Positions 1-9,339 of a stretch of DNA of 64,000 nt are shown here, piece by piece. Under the pieces are notes generated by a model. It searched no databases. It worked only from the letters and a program-made list of their open reading frames with translations, and had not been told where the DNA came from. The DNA lies in assembly GCA_017398725.1 (NCBI GenBank), contig JAFQFA010000002.1:186001-250000 (forward strand), given 5' to 3'. Each line of letters begins with the position of its first letter. Within the stretch, counting starts at the first letter, position 1. A program made the translations under genes and the position numbers. The stretch comes from Oscillospiraceae bacterium (GTDB lineage: Bacteria > Bacillota > Clostridia > Oscillospirales > Oscillospiraceae).

Positions 1-845
1 CGGCTATCGGAGCTACGGAGCAAACAGTTTTAGAGCGCATTCCTCCCCGTATTGCTGTTCGCCGAGAGGCAAGTGTGGAATTTCCCCATGTGATTTTGTT
101 CTGTAACGATGCACGCGACCGCGTTATTGAGCCTGTTCGGCGAAACAAGGATAATCTGCCCAAACTGTATGATTTTATGCTGATGGAAGACGGCGGACAT
201 ATTGCCGGCTGGCTGGTAAGCGGTGGGGAGGCAGAAAAGCTGCAGCAGTCCATCAGTGCGTATTTGAATGATGCACAGGGTTCTGCACTTTTGGTTGCTG
301 ACGGCAACCATTCTTTGGTAACTGCAAAATGCTGGTATGAGGAACTGAAGAAGAATCATCCCGGCGTAGATCTTTCAGAGCATCCTGCCCGCTATGCGCT
401 TGTAGAGCTGGAAAACATTTTAGATCCTTCTGTGATGTTTGAACCGATCCACAGAGTGTTGTTTGAGATCGATCCGGGGAAATTGCTTGCTGATATTTCC
501 GCTATTTCCAAGGAAGGTGGCGCACCGGTCCAATGGGTAATTGGCGAGCGCAAGGGTGTCGTTTATTTGGATGTGCCTAATGGAGAACTGACGGTGTCTG
601 TTTTGCAGAAATTCTTGGATCAGTGGCTGAAAGAGAATGGCGGTAAGATCGATTATATTCATGATACCGATGCGGTGGAGGCTTTGGCTGCACAGGAAAA
701 CACGATTGGACTGCTGTTGCCGGTGTTTGATAAATCCGAGTTGTTTGCCTTTGGCGCATCCGGTAAGATCCTTCCCAGAAAGACATTCTCTTTGGGTCAC
801 GGAAGAGAGAAACGCTATTATTTGGAAGGCAGGATGATCAGATGA
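1..845 (+). CDS. DUF1015 family protein, 5'-truncated by window edge
   Basis: The reading frame is open from base 3 and stops with TGA at 843-845, so only the C-terminal 280 or so residues are present. The sequence around the EFPHVIL and DRVIEPV stretches and the DGNHSLVTAK segment is typical of the DUF1015 family, a conserved bacterial protein of unproven function, often described as a putative HTH or SerC-linked protein. An in-frame GTG at 75 is internal and not a start. The stop overlaps the ispE start as ATGA, which suggests translational coupling. Family call is fairly sure; function unknown. Confidence 0.8.
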   Translation, partial: AIGATEQTVLERIPPRIAVRREASVEFPHVILFCNDARDRVIEPVRRNKDNLPKLYDFMLMEDGGHIAGWLVSGGEAEKLQQSISAYLNDAQGSALLVADGNHSLVTAKCWYEELKKNHPGVDLSEHPARYALVELENILDPSVMFEPIHRVLFEIDPGKLLADISAISKEGGAPVQWVIGERKGVVYLDVPNGELTVSVLQKFLDQWLKENGGKIDYIHDTDAVEALAAQENTIGLLLPVFDKSELFAFGASGKILPRKTFSLGHGREKRYYLEGRMIR

Positions 846-1699
846 CCACAGTTTATGAAGGGGCATTTGCAAAACTAAATTTGACGTTGGATGTTCTCGG
901 TAAGCGGGATGATGGGTATCACGATATCAAAAGTGTGATGCAGGCAATTTCTCTTAGAGATGATGTTCAGATCGATATCGATACAGGAAAACCTTGGGTT
1001 TTGGAATGTACGGATCCTGCGGTTCCTTGTGACGAAACCAATTTGGCTTGGAAGGCAGCGAAAGTGTTTTTGGATGCCACAAGCAAGACGGTAGATGGCT
1101 TGCGGATCCACATTACCAAGCGTATCCCTATGCAGGCTGGTTTGGGCGGTGGAAGTGCGGATGCAGCAGCTGTGTTGCGTGGATTGAATAAGCATTTTGG
1201 CAGCCCGCTTTCGATTCTTGCGTTGGCTGAGGTCGGCGCAAGTGTTGGCAGTGATGTGCCGTTTTGTGTGTTATGTGGTACAGCGGTGGCCGAGGGCAGG
1301 GGAGAGCGACTCAGAAAACTGCCGGACATGCCTGATTGCGTGTTTGTTATTTGCAAACCGGACTTTTCTGTTTCTACGCCAGAACTGTATCGTAAAATTG
1401 ACGAAGTGGCGATTGCCAAGCGGCCCGACCATCAAGCAATGGAGACGGCTTTGGTTACCGGTGACTTGGGCGCTGTAGCTGAAAATCTTTGTAATGTGTT
1501 CGATCCTGTGGTAACTTCTGAGCATTTGGAACTGAACTATATTAAATCTATTTTTAACAGTTACGGTTCTGTTGGTCAGCAAATGACGGGATCGGGGTCC
1601 GCCGTATTTGCAATTTTGCCGAATTTTGAATATGCGGCTGTTGTTTGCAATATGCTGCGGGATAATTACCCTCAGGTATATATTGCAAAACCTGTATAA
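842..1699 (+). CDS. ispE: 4-diphosphocytidyl-2-C-methyl-D-erythritol kinase
   Basis: IspE phosphorylates CDP-methylerythritol at the 2-hydroxyl with ATP, the fourth step of the MEP isoprenoid pathway, in the cytosol. The 285-residue protein is full length for the family. It begins with the AKLNLTLDVLGKRDDGYH signature of GHMP kinases and has the glycine-rich ATP loop GLGGGSADAAA near residues 98-108 and a C-terminal MTGSGSAVFA motif. It overlaps the upstream DUF1015 gene by 4 bases (ATGA) and is followed directly by a strong terminator, so it is the last gene of its operon. Confidence 0.96.
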   Translation: MTTVYEGAFAKLNLTLDVLGKRDDGYHDIKSVMQAISLRDDVQIDIDTGKPWVLECTDPAVPCDETNLAWKAAKVFLDATSKTVDGLRIHITKRIPMQAGLGGGSADAAAVLRGLNKHFGSPLSILALAEVGASVGSDVPFCVLCGTAVAEGRGERLRKLPDMPDCVFVICKPDFSVSTPELYRKIDEVAIAKRPDHQAMETALVTGDLGAVAENLCNVFDPVVTSEHLELNYIKSIFNSYGSVGQQMTGSGSAVFAILPNFEYAAVVCNMLRDNYPQVYIAKPV

Positions 1700-1706
1700 A
1701 ATTGAA

Positions 1707-1748
1707 AAATACCGCCCATGCTGGTTAAAAACAGCATGGGCGGTATTT
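1707..1748 (+). terminator. Rho-independent terminator after ispE
   Basis: A 17-base-pair perfect stem (AAATACCGCCCATGCTG against its complement) closes an 8-base loop and ends in a short T run, 7 bases after the ispE stop. The 235 bases from here to addB contain only a weak 63-codon ORF lacking a ribosome binding site. Confidence 0.9.
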
Positions 1749-1983
1749 ATGAAAATTGTAATGAAGTTATTGGCTGCGGGAATATCCACAGTGACGATGT
1801 TTTTCCTTGGAACTTGGTTCGTTCAACCGAGGACGGTATCTGTCATGGTGCAGGATTTTTATGATGGCATATGTATGATCCTTCGTTGCTTGTTTTTGTT
1901 TGCACAGAATTTTCGCGATTTTTATCAAAATGTCCTGTAATTTACGCAGATATTATGATATGATATATAAAAGGGGTGATTCT

Positions 1984-4900
1984 ATGCTGAAGCTGATCCT
2001 CGGTAAGAATTGGTGTGAAAACAGAAATAATATATTGTCTCTGATCGCGGATGATGTGGCACACGGGAAAAATAACCGTGTGCTGATGGTTCCGGAATTG
2101 ATCAGCCATGACATGGAACGCAGACTTTGCGATGTAGCAGGCCCTGCTGCCAGCCGATATGCGGAGGTTCTATCTTTCACGCGATTGGCACGGCGTGTGG
2201 CTGACGATGCCGGTCATAGCGCAATGCCATGCTTGGACGAAGGCGGCCGTGTTGTTGCTATGGCTGCAGCGATCGTTCAAGTTCGCAGTAAATTGAAATT
2301 TTTTGCATCTGTTGGTACAAAACCGGAATTCATTTCCGGATTAGTGGAAACGGTGGATGAATGTAAGCGTTGTAATGTGGATGCGAAAAGCTTGATGCGC
2401 GCTTCTTCTGAGACGACCGGCACCTTGGCGCAGAAGTTGGAAGAACTTTCTTTTATATTTGAAGCTTATGACGGTATTTGTCAGCATGGCAAGAAAGATC
2501 CAAGAGACCAGCTGACATGGCTACTGGAAGAGCTGGAAACCGGATCGTATGCGCAGGAACATATTTTTTACTTTGACGGTTTTTCGGATTTTACCAGACA
2601 ACAGCTTGAAATTCTGAAGCATTTAATCTGCTATAGCACTGGGGTAACAGTTACATTGACCTGTCCGGCTCCATCTACTGGCAGTCTTGCATTTGAACGA
2701 CCCGGCGAAACAGCTGCAGAGCTTATTCGCATTGCCAATTCAATGGGTGTCAATTATGAAGTCGTTTATCTTCCGGATGTTTTGTCTGATATAGACCCAG
2801 TGGCGGACATGCTGTTTGAAGGAAATGTTACCGATAACACCTGTGAACGGTTGCATGTGTATCGCAGCGAATCCGTATTTGAAGAGTGTGAGGAACTTGC
2901 ACAGCGGATTTTGGAACTTATTCAGTCCGGAGTTCGATATCGTGATATTTGTGTGGTTTGTCCCAGCATGGAGGAATATACCGGTCCGTTAACAATGATA
3001 TTTGGCCGCAGTGGAATCCCTGCTTATCTTTCAGGTACGGTAAGTATTCTTGAACGCCCGGTAATTGCAACACTGCTTTGCGGCGTGGACGCGGCACTGA
3101 GCGGGTTTGATCGGAAGGACGTCCTCGCGTATTTGAAAACTGCTTTGTCACCTCTGTCGATTCATGAGAGTGACCTGATTGAAAATTACGCGCTATTGTG
3201 GTCCGTGACCGGCAAAAAATGGACGCAACCATGGACCATGCATCCAAGAGGCCTTGTCAATGAATGGACGGATGCAGACCATGCGCTTTTAAACCAACTT
3301 AACGCACTGCGCCAAAGGCTGATTACGCCCCTTTTATCACTCAGACAGAGCTTTCTTTGTGGAAAAAATGTTGCGCAGCAGGTAGTTGGACTCTATACTT
3401 TTTTGGAAGAGATTCATGTTGCAAAGCGTCTTGCTGATCTGGCAGACCAACTGGAAGCGGCAAATGATTTGCAAAATGCACAGGTCCTTGACCAAATTTG
3501 GGAGATCCTTGTTAACGCCTTTGAACAGATGCATGATGTTTTAGGCGAAAGCATTTGGGAACCGGAGGCGCTCTCAAAACTTCTGCGCATCCTTTTAAGT
3601 CGGTATGATGTAGGTACGATTCCCGCCACATTGGATTCTGTGACGGTTGGTTCTGTAAATACAATGCATTGCACGGAATCTATGCATCTGTTTGTGCTTG
3701 GGGCATTGGAAGGTGCGCTTCCGGGCTATGGAAGCAGTAGCGGTGTACTTACCGATCAGGATCGTGTTGCGTTGCGTGGTCTCGGCGTCCCGCTCAACGG
3801 CGGTGCAATCGATAGTATGCAGACCTCTTTTTCTGAGATTTACGGTGTGTTTCGAGGTGCCTCTGAGTCGGTTACTGTTAGCTGTCCGGGCGGACAGCCT
3901 TCGTACATCTACCTAAGAATGAAAACGCTTTCCGGTGAAGAGGATGCGCCGATCAAACCGATCGGTGCCGCTATGATCAATAAAAAACATGCGGCGGCAT
4001 ATCTTCTTCGTCATAATGATCGCAGATTTGCACGGGATCTCGGGATCGAGGCTGATGTCGAATTGATCGAAAGTAAGCGTTCCCATGTTCATGGTGTCGT
4101 ATCATCTGAGCATGTGCAGAAGCTTTATGGCAAGCAGTTCCGTTTGTCTGCATCACAAATCGATTGCCATGCAAACTGCGCCATGTCTTATTTTCTGAAT
4201 TACGGATTAAAGGCAAAGGAACGAAAGCCGGCGCAGGTTGATCCGGCCGAATTTGGAACTTTTGTTCATGATGTGTTGGAAAAGACTGCAACTGAAGTTG
4301 TAGAAAAGGGTGGTTTTAAACAGGTCACCCGGGAGGAAGCTTTAACCATCGCTGTCAAATACGCAAATGAATACACGAAGCAACACTTTGCTGATTTGGA
4401 TTCTGAACGGCTTATATATCTTCTCCGCAGAAATGGCCGCGAACTGGATTTGATTGTGGAAGAGCTTTGGAAGGAACTAAATGCCAGTGAGTTTGCACCA
4501 ATAATGTTTGAGCTTTCTTTCGGTGGAGAAAGTGCAGATTTTCCTCCGATCCATATTCAAGGTTCCTTAGCAACCGCAAATTTGCGGGGATTTGTGGATC
4601 GGGTTGATGTATGGAAAACGGAAACAAGCTCTTATTTCCGGGTCGTTGATTATAAAACCGGGGTAAAAGCCTTTGATTATTGTGACATTATCAACGGTAT
4701 TGGGCTGCAGATGCTATTGTACATGTTTGCACTTGCACAATCTGATTCTGATTTGCTGGGAGAAGATCCTGTGCCTGCAGGCGTTCAGTATTTCCCTGCA
4801 AGAGTTCCGTTGGTTTCTGTTGAAAGCCCAACGGATACGGAAGAGATTGTAAAGAAACGGGATGCTGTATGGAAACGAAGTGGCTTATTACTGCGGCAGG

Positions 4901-5241
4901 ATGATGTGCTAAATGCGATGGAGCCCGGAGAAACACCCATTAGAATGCCCTATAAGCGCAAGAAAGACGGGACCCTTTCCGGCGATCTTGCGGACAGAAG
5001 TCAGCTGGAATTGCTCAAAAAGTTCGTGTTCCGCTATTTGCAGAAAATGGTGGATGATATTGCCTCCGGCAATGTAGCTGCAAATCCCTATACACGAGAT
5101 GCCCGAAAAAATGCCTGCCGCTTTTGTCCCTATGGCCAGATTTGCCATAAGAATGATGTGACTGGACGCAGAGTTTTTGAGGCAATTTCCGCAGAACGGT
5201 TTTGGAATGATTTAACGGAGGAGGTGCGTGGACATGGCTGA
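1984..5241 (+). CDS. addB: ATP-dependent helicase/nuclease AddAB, subunit B
   Basis: AddB is the inactivated-helicase, nuclease-bearing partner of AddA in the Firmicutes RecBCD counterpart, which processes double-strand breaks and recognises Chi. The protein is 1085 residues when started at the ATG at 1984, which follows AAAAGGGGTG; upstream in-frame ATGs lack a ribosome site. The four cysteines expected to hold the 4Fe-4S staple are visible: one near residue 732 (CAMSYF) and CX2CX5C at 1045, 1048 and 1054. The RecB-type nuclease motif VDYKTG lies between them. It overlaps addA by 8 bases. Confidence 0.95.
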   Translation: MLKLILGKNWCENRNNILSLIADDVAHGKNNRVLMVPELISHDMERRLCDVAGPAASRYAEVLSFTRLARRVADDAGHSAMPCLDEGGRVVAMAAAIVQVRSKLKFFASVGTKPEFISGLVETVDECKRCNVDAKSLMRASSETTGTLAQKLEELSFIFEAYDGICQHGKKDPRDQLTWLLEELETGSYAQEHIFYFDGFSDFTRQQLEILKHLICYSTGVTVTLTCPAPSTGSLAFERPGETAAELIRIANSMGVNYEVVYLPDVLSDIDPVADMLFEGNVTDNTCERLHVYRSESVFEECEELAQRILELIQSGVRYRDICVVCPSMEEYTGPLTMIFGRSGIPAYLSGTVSILERPVIATLLCGVDAALSGFDRKDVLAYLKTALSPLSIHESDLIENYALLWSVTGKKWTQPWTMHPRGLVNEWTDADHALLNQLNALRQRLITPLLSLRQSFLCGKNVAQQVVGLYTFLEEIHVAKRLADLADQLEAANDLQNAQVLDQIWEILVNAFEQMHDVLGESIWEPEALSKLLRILLSRYDVGTIPATLDSVTVGSVNTMHCTESMHLFVLGALEGALPGYGSSSGVLTDQDRVALRGLGVPLNGGAIDSMQTSFSEIYGVFRGASESVTVSCPGGQPSYIYLRMKTLSGEEDAPIKPIGAAMINKKHAAAYLLRHNDRRFARDLGIEADVELIESKRSHVHGVVSSEHVQKLYGKQFRLSASQIDCHANCAMSYFLNYGLKAKERKPAQVDPAEFGTFVHDVLEKTATEVVEKGGFKQVTREEALTIAVKYANEYTKQHFADLDSERLIYLLRRNGRELDLIVEELWKELNASEFAPIMFELSFGGESADFPPIHIQGSLATANLRGFVDRVDVWKTETSSYFRVVDYKTGVKAFDYCDIINGIGLQMLLYMFALAQSDSDLLGEDPVPAGVQYFPARVPLVSVESPTDTEEIVKKRDAVWKRSGLLLRQDDVLNAMEPGETPIRMPYKRKKDGTLSGDLADRSQLELLKKFVFRYLQKMVDDIASGNVAANPYTRDARKNACRFCPYGQICHKNDVTGRRVFEAISAERFWNDLTEEVRGHG

Positions 5242-8200
5242 TCAATTAACGGCGCAGCAACGTGCTGCCGTTGTCAATAGAGGAGGAAATCTTCTCGTAT
5301 CTGCAGCGGCAGGCTCCGGAAAAACCAAAGTATTGGTGGAACGGCTTATGTCCTACCTGACCGATCCTGCAAAACCGGAGAATATCGATTCTTTTTTGAT
5401 TATTACTTATACAAAAGCAGCTGCTTCTGAACTGCGCGGTAAAATTGCTGCGCGGCTGAATGAGGCAATATCTTCCGCACCGGAAAACCGCCATTTACTG
5501 CGGCAGATGCAACGATTGTATTTAACGAAAATATCAACCGTTCATTCTTTTTGCAGTGACATTTTAAAAGAATATGCATACTTAATGGATTTTTCCGGAG
5601 ATTTTCGCGTTGCTGATGAAAATGAATGCGTTGAATTACAGGCTGCTGCGCTGGAGCGGGTGCTTGATGAGGCCTATGGCCAAGCTGAAATGTTGCCCGA
5701 CTTTTCTGCTTTTGTGGACTCACAAGGCTTTGGCAGAGACGATCGCCAAATTCCGCAGTTAGTTCTGAGTGTGTATCGCCGTGCGAAATGTCACTTAGAC
5801 TATGAGGGATGGCTGGATCAATGTTTGAACGCGTCGAAGCTTGCAAATATTTCCGATGCTGCTGAAACAGTGTGGGGATGTTATCTGATTGAGGATTTGA
5901 AGGAATATTTGCAACTGCAGATCCGTGGGTTAGAGCGGTGCATTGATGCTGCAAAGCGCGATGGAAATATGGAAAAACCAGTTGCGCTTCTTACAGACAC
6001 CGTATATCAACTGAATCGCCTGTATGAAAGTAATTCATGGGATGAGGTGATTGCTCGAAAGGAAATTGCCTACGGTACATTGTCGTTTTCTAAAAAATGT
6101 GAAGATACCGATTTGATCGCGCAGATCAAGGCTGTTCGCGATAGCTGCAAAAACGGACTTAAGAAGCGACTGCGTCGTTTCAACGATTTTAGTGATCAGC
6201 TACTGGCGGATATTCAAGGAACAGAATCTTCCGTTCGCGGCTTGATTGGCCTTGTCAGAAGCTTTGATGCAGAATATACCCGTTTAAAGCGCAGCCGTCG
6301 CATTTTGGATTTTGGAGATTTGGAGCACAAGACTTTAGATCTTCTGTGGGGAAAACAGCGATCCGGAATTACCAATGTGGCCAAGGAGATTGGCCGGCGC
6401 TACTGCCAGATCATGGTGGATGAATATCAAGATTCAAATGCTGTGCAGGATGCGATTTTCCGGGCATTGTCATCAGAGCGTAATAACTGCTTCATGGTAG
6501 GCGATGTGAAGCAATCCATTTACCAATTCCGTCTTGCAGATCCGGGTATTTTTTTGGATAAGTACAATCGTTATGCCCACGCCGGCTCGGAAACTGGCAA
6601 TGAAGGTCGAAAAATTCTTCTTAGCAACAACTTCCGTTCTTGCGATGCGGTCTTGGATGCCGTAAACGATGTGTTCTATGACTGCATGTATGAGCTGGTA
6701 GGCGGCTTGCGCTACACGGATGAAGAAGCGTTGGTGAAAGGCAGGGAATTGGGGGAGCTTCCGGACCGTGAGATCGAACTGTACGGTATATGCGTGCAAA
6801 ATGATACCTACTCTGATGAAGCTGCCTTTGTCGCAAAACGGATTAAGGAATTGCTTGACGGTCAGTTTTTGATCCGGGATGGGGAGCAGCGCAGACCGAT
6901 CAAACCACAGGACATTGTGATCCTATTGCGCTCTCCCAATTCGGTAGGAAGACAGTTTCAATCCGCTATTTCAAATCTCGGTATTAACTGTGATTTTAAT
7001 GGCGGGACAGAGCTTATGGAAACAGAAGAAGTGCAGTTTATACATGCATTGCTTCAAACCATTAGCAATCCTTTGCAGGATATCCCATTGATTGCAGTAT
7101 TGAGCAGCAGAGTGTTTGGCTTCACAGCTGATGAACTTGCTGGCATCAGAGCGTTGGACACCAAGTCGGATTTTTATTGTGCGCTGCAGCAGGATAAAAA
7201 TGAGAAGACACAGCATTTTATCGAGATTTTGACCCGTTTGCGTATGGATGCCAGAATGCTGTCACTGGAACAACTGCTGGATCGCATTTTCTTGCTGACG
7301 GATGCTGATGCAATATTCCAATCCATGCTTGACGGGGCAGAACGAATGGACAATCTGCGTTCTTTCTGTAGTTTGGCATCCTCCTATGCATCTCTTTCTT
7401 CCGGGAGCGTGGATGGATTCCTTTCGTATCTGGATGTAATCTGTGCAGAAGGCCACCAGATTCAAAATAAAGCGGCTGCAAAAGATGCGGTAACAATCAT
7501 GAGCATCCATAAATCAAAGGGCTTGGAATTTCCTGTAGTATTTCTTTGCGGACTTTCAAAGTCGTTTAATATGGAGCAAACCCATGAATCTGTACTGTGT
7601 GACAGCGATCTGGGGCTTGGATTATCCTGTGTAGATTCCAAGTTGAGAATTCGTTATCCTTCATTGGCTAAGCATGCAATTGCGGCAAAGATGCAAAAGG
7701 AAGCGATTTCTGAGGAATTGCGTGTTTTATATGTGGCAATGACACGGCCTGTAGATCGGCTCATCATGACTTATGCTGCACCTAGGCTGGATAAAGAGCT
7801 TCAGGAACTATCATCTAGAATGGATATGAGTGATCCTGTGCTTTTGAGTAGTGACGTTGGTTCGGCAGGCGAGTGGGTATTACTTGCAGCTTTGCGCCAC
7901 AGTGAGGCGGCAGCGTTCCACAAATATGCCCGTAAACCGGATCATATAAGAATACTACAGCACCCATGGCTGATCAGATTTGTGGATGAACCTGCAGATT
8001 GTTCTACGCATGTAGTCGATAAGGCGGAAACAGTGACTGTGGATTTTCCGTATATTGACCGTATGCGTTCCGGTTTGTCGTTTTGTTACCCGCATACAAC
8101 TGCAACGATGACCCCATCAAAGTTGACAGCTACCCAACTTAAAGGCCGTTACAAGGATCAGGAGGCATCGGAAGGAACTGCGGTAACTTATCATCATCAG

Positions 8201-8746
8201 TTCCGAAAACCGACCTTTATGCGGGAAAAAATGGCTGGTACGGAATACGGAACGGCGATGCATACCATCATGCAGCACCTTCGTTTTGAATTTTGCACAG
8301 ATCGTAATTCCATTGAACTGGAATTGCGCCGATTGGTTTCAGACGGCCATATTACGCAAGAAATCGCCGGCGAAGCAGATGTGGATGCGATCTTGCATTT
8401 CTTCCAAACAGAAATTGGATGTGCTTTGCGTGGTGGGACACAATGTGTACGGGAATTTAAGTTTTCACTTTTGGATGATGCCGAGCGCTATGTACCCGGC
8501 GCATTGGGAGAAAAGGTTTTGCTTCAGGGTGTTGTTGACTGCGCGTTGATTTCGCAAGATGGCATTACAGTGGTCGATTTTAAAACAGACAGGATCAAAA
8601 TGGATCAACTAAGCAGTTCGGTTGCGTATTACGAGAATCAAGTGAAATCCTACGCATATGCCTTGGAAAAAATCTACGGTTTGCCGGTAAAAGATGTTTA
8701 TTTGTACCATTTCCGCTTAAAGGAATTGATTCAAGTTCATTGCTAA
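5234..8746 (+). CDS. addA: ATP-dependent helicase/nuclease AddAB, subunit A
   Basis: AddA is the UvrD-like 3'-5' helicase and nuclease subunit of the AddAB double-strand break repair machine. The 1170-residue protein shows Walker A AAGSGKT (residues 25-31), Walker B VDEYQDSN, motif III VGDVKQSIYQFR, motif IV LSNNFRS, motif V SIHKSKGLEFP and motif VI VLYVAMTRP. The C-terminal RecB-family nuclease is present (GTAMH, VDCAL, VVDFKTD). The ATG at 5234 is preferred over GTG at 5228 because GGAGGAGG sits 8 bases before it. It is coupled to addB by overlap and ends before a terminator. Confidence 0.96.
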   Translation: MADQLTAQQRAAVVNRGGNLLVSAAAGSGKTKVLVERLMSYLTDPAKPENIDSFLIITYTKAAASELRGKIAARLNEAISSAPENRHLLRQMQRLYLTKISTVHSFCSDILKEYAYLMDFSGDFRVADENECVELQAAALERVLDEAYGQAEMLPDFSAFVDSQGFGRDDRQIPQLVLSVYRRAKCHLDYEGWLDQCLNASKLANISDAAETVWGCYLIEDLKEYLQLQIRGLERCIDAAKRDGNMEKPVALLTDTVYQLNRLYESNSWDEVIARKEIAYGTLSFSKKCEDTDLIAQIKAVRDSCKNGLKKRLRRFNDFSDQLLADIQGTESSVRGLIGLVRSFDAEYTRLKRSRRILDFGDLEHKTLDLLWGKQRSGITNVAKEIGRRYCQIMVDEYQDSNAVQDAIFRALSSERNNCFMVGDVKQSIYQFRLADPGIFLDKYNRYAHAGSETGNEGRKILLSNNFRSCDAVLDAVNDVFYDCMYELVGGLRYTDEEALVKGRELGELPDREIELYGICVQNDTYSDEAAFVAKRIKELLDGQFLIRDGEQRRPIKPQDIVILLRSPNSVGRQFQSAISNLGINCDFNGGTELMETEEVQFIHALLQTISNPLQDIPLIAVLSSRVFGFTADELAGIRALDTKSDFYCALQQDKNEKTQHFIEILTRLRMDARMLSLEQLLDRIFLLTDADAIFQSMLDGAERMDNLRSFCSLASSYASLSSGSVDGFLSYLDVICAEGHQIQNKAAAKDAVTIMSIHKSKGLEFPVVFLCGLSKSFNMEQTHESVLCDSDLGLGLSCVDSKLRIRYPSLAKHAIAAKMQKEAISEELRVLYVAMTRPVDRLIMTYAAPRLDKELQELSSRMDMSDPVLLSSDVGSAGEWVLLAALRHSEAAAFHKYARKPDHIRILQHPWLIRFVDEPADCSTHVVDKAETVTVDFPYIDRMRSGLSFCYPHTTATMTPSKLTATQLKGRYKDQEASEGTAVTYHHQFRKPTFMREKMAGTEYGTAMHTIMQHLRFEFCTDRNSIELELRRLVSDGHITQEIAGEADVDAILHFFQTEIGCALRGGTQCVREFKFSLLDDAERYVPGALGEKVLLQGVVDCALISQDGITVVDFKTDRIKMDQLSSSVAYYENQVKSYAYALEKIYGLPVKDVYLYHFRLKELIQVHC

Positions 8747-8753
8747 TAATTTA

Positions 8754-8791
8754 GATCCGCCCGACATAACTGTGCCGGGCGGATCTTTTTT
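8754..8791 (+). terminator. Rho-independent terminator after addA
   Basis: The stem GATCCGCCCG pairs perfectly around an 11-base loop and is followed by six T residues, 8 bases after the addA stop. It also lies just beyond the end of the minus-strand spoVA operon. Confidence 0.9.
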
Positions 8792-8810
8792 ATGCGGATG
8801 GAATCAAATA

Positions 8811-8924
8811 TTACTTGTTGTTCTGATTCTGGTTACGGTTCTGATTCTGGTTCTGATTCTGGTTCTGGTTCTGATTGCGGTTCTGGTTCTGGTTCTTATT
8901 CTGATTACGGTTCTGGTTTTCCAT
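8811..8924 (-). CDS. 37-residue Asn/Gln repeat miniprotein
   Basis: After MEN, asparagine occupies every second position and alternates with Gln, Arg or Lys almost to the C-terminal NNK: about 18 Asn and 12 Gln in 37 residues. A strong GGGAGG site lies 7 bases before this ATG; an ATG one codon earlier (8927) is the alternative start. The codons mix AAT and AAC, so the repeat is not a pure DNA microsatellite. It is 54 bases downstream of spoVAE on the same strand, so it is probably transcribed with the forespore spoVA genes. No function is known to me; a spore-packing or coat-type role is inference only. Confidence 0.6.
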   Translation of the reverse strand: MENQNRNQNKNQNQNRNQNQNQNQNQNQNRNQNQNNK

Positions 8925-8980
8925 CATAATTCCTCCCATCTTTAATTGCGTTATCACGCAGAAACAGTATGCCCTTATGC

Positions 8981-9337
8981 TCAGGATTTATCCTTGGCCT
9001 TAAATAGAAAGCTGACTATAAGACCGGCAAAAATTGCTGCGGCAATTCCGCCTGCGCAGGATTTTAATCCCCCTGTGAATGCGCCTAACAATCCTGTTTC
9101 TTTTACCGCCTCTTTTACTCCTTTGGCAAGATTATAGCCAAAACCGGTCAGTGGTACTGTTGCGCCGGCACCGGCATACTTTACAAAAGGCTCATAAAGC
9201 CCGATGGCACCTAGGAAAACGCCGACAACAACATAGCTGACAAGAATCCTTGCGGGTGTTAATTTTGTTTTGTCAATGAGTATTTGGCCAATTACACATA
9301 GTAAACCGCCAAAAATAAATGCTTTCAAATATTCCAT
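8981..9337 (-). CDS. spoVAE: Stage V sporulation protein AE
   Basis: This 118-residue, four-helix membrane protein matches the SpoVAE/SpoVAEb family, part of the inner spore membrane channel that moves calcium-dipicolinate into the forespore and out at germination. The start EYLKAFIFGGLLCVIGQ and the GFGYNLAKG loop are family hallmarks. The ATG at 9337 has GGAGG upstream and begins 2 bases after the spoVAD stop, so translation is coupled. The longer frame reading back into spoVAD is only overlap. No spoVAC is adjacent. Confidence 0.93.
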   Translation of the reverse strand: MEYLKAFIFGGLLCVIGQILIDKTKLTPARILVSYVVVGVFLGAIGLYEPFVKYAGAGATVPLTGFGYNLAKGVKEAVKETGLLGAFTGGLKSCAGGIAAAIFAGLIVSFLFKAKDKS

Positions 9338-9339
9338 AT

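Noticed and set aside
1750-1940. 63-codon ORF between ispE and addB
   Set aside because: It starts at the end of the ispE terminator, has no ribosome site and no family resemblance.
8811-8924. Simple-sequence DNA repeat as the sole explanation of the TTCTGG-like tract
   Set aside because: The unit is imperfect at the DNA level but regular at the protein level, and it has a start, stop and ribosome site, so a coding reading was preferred.
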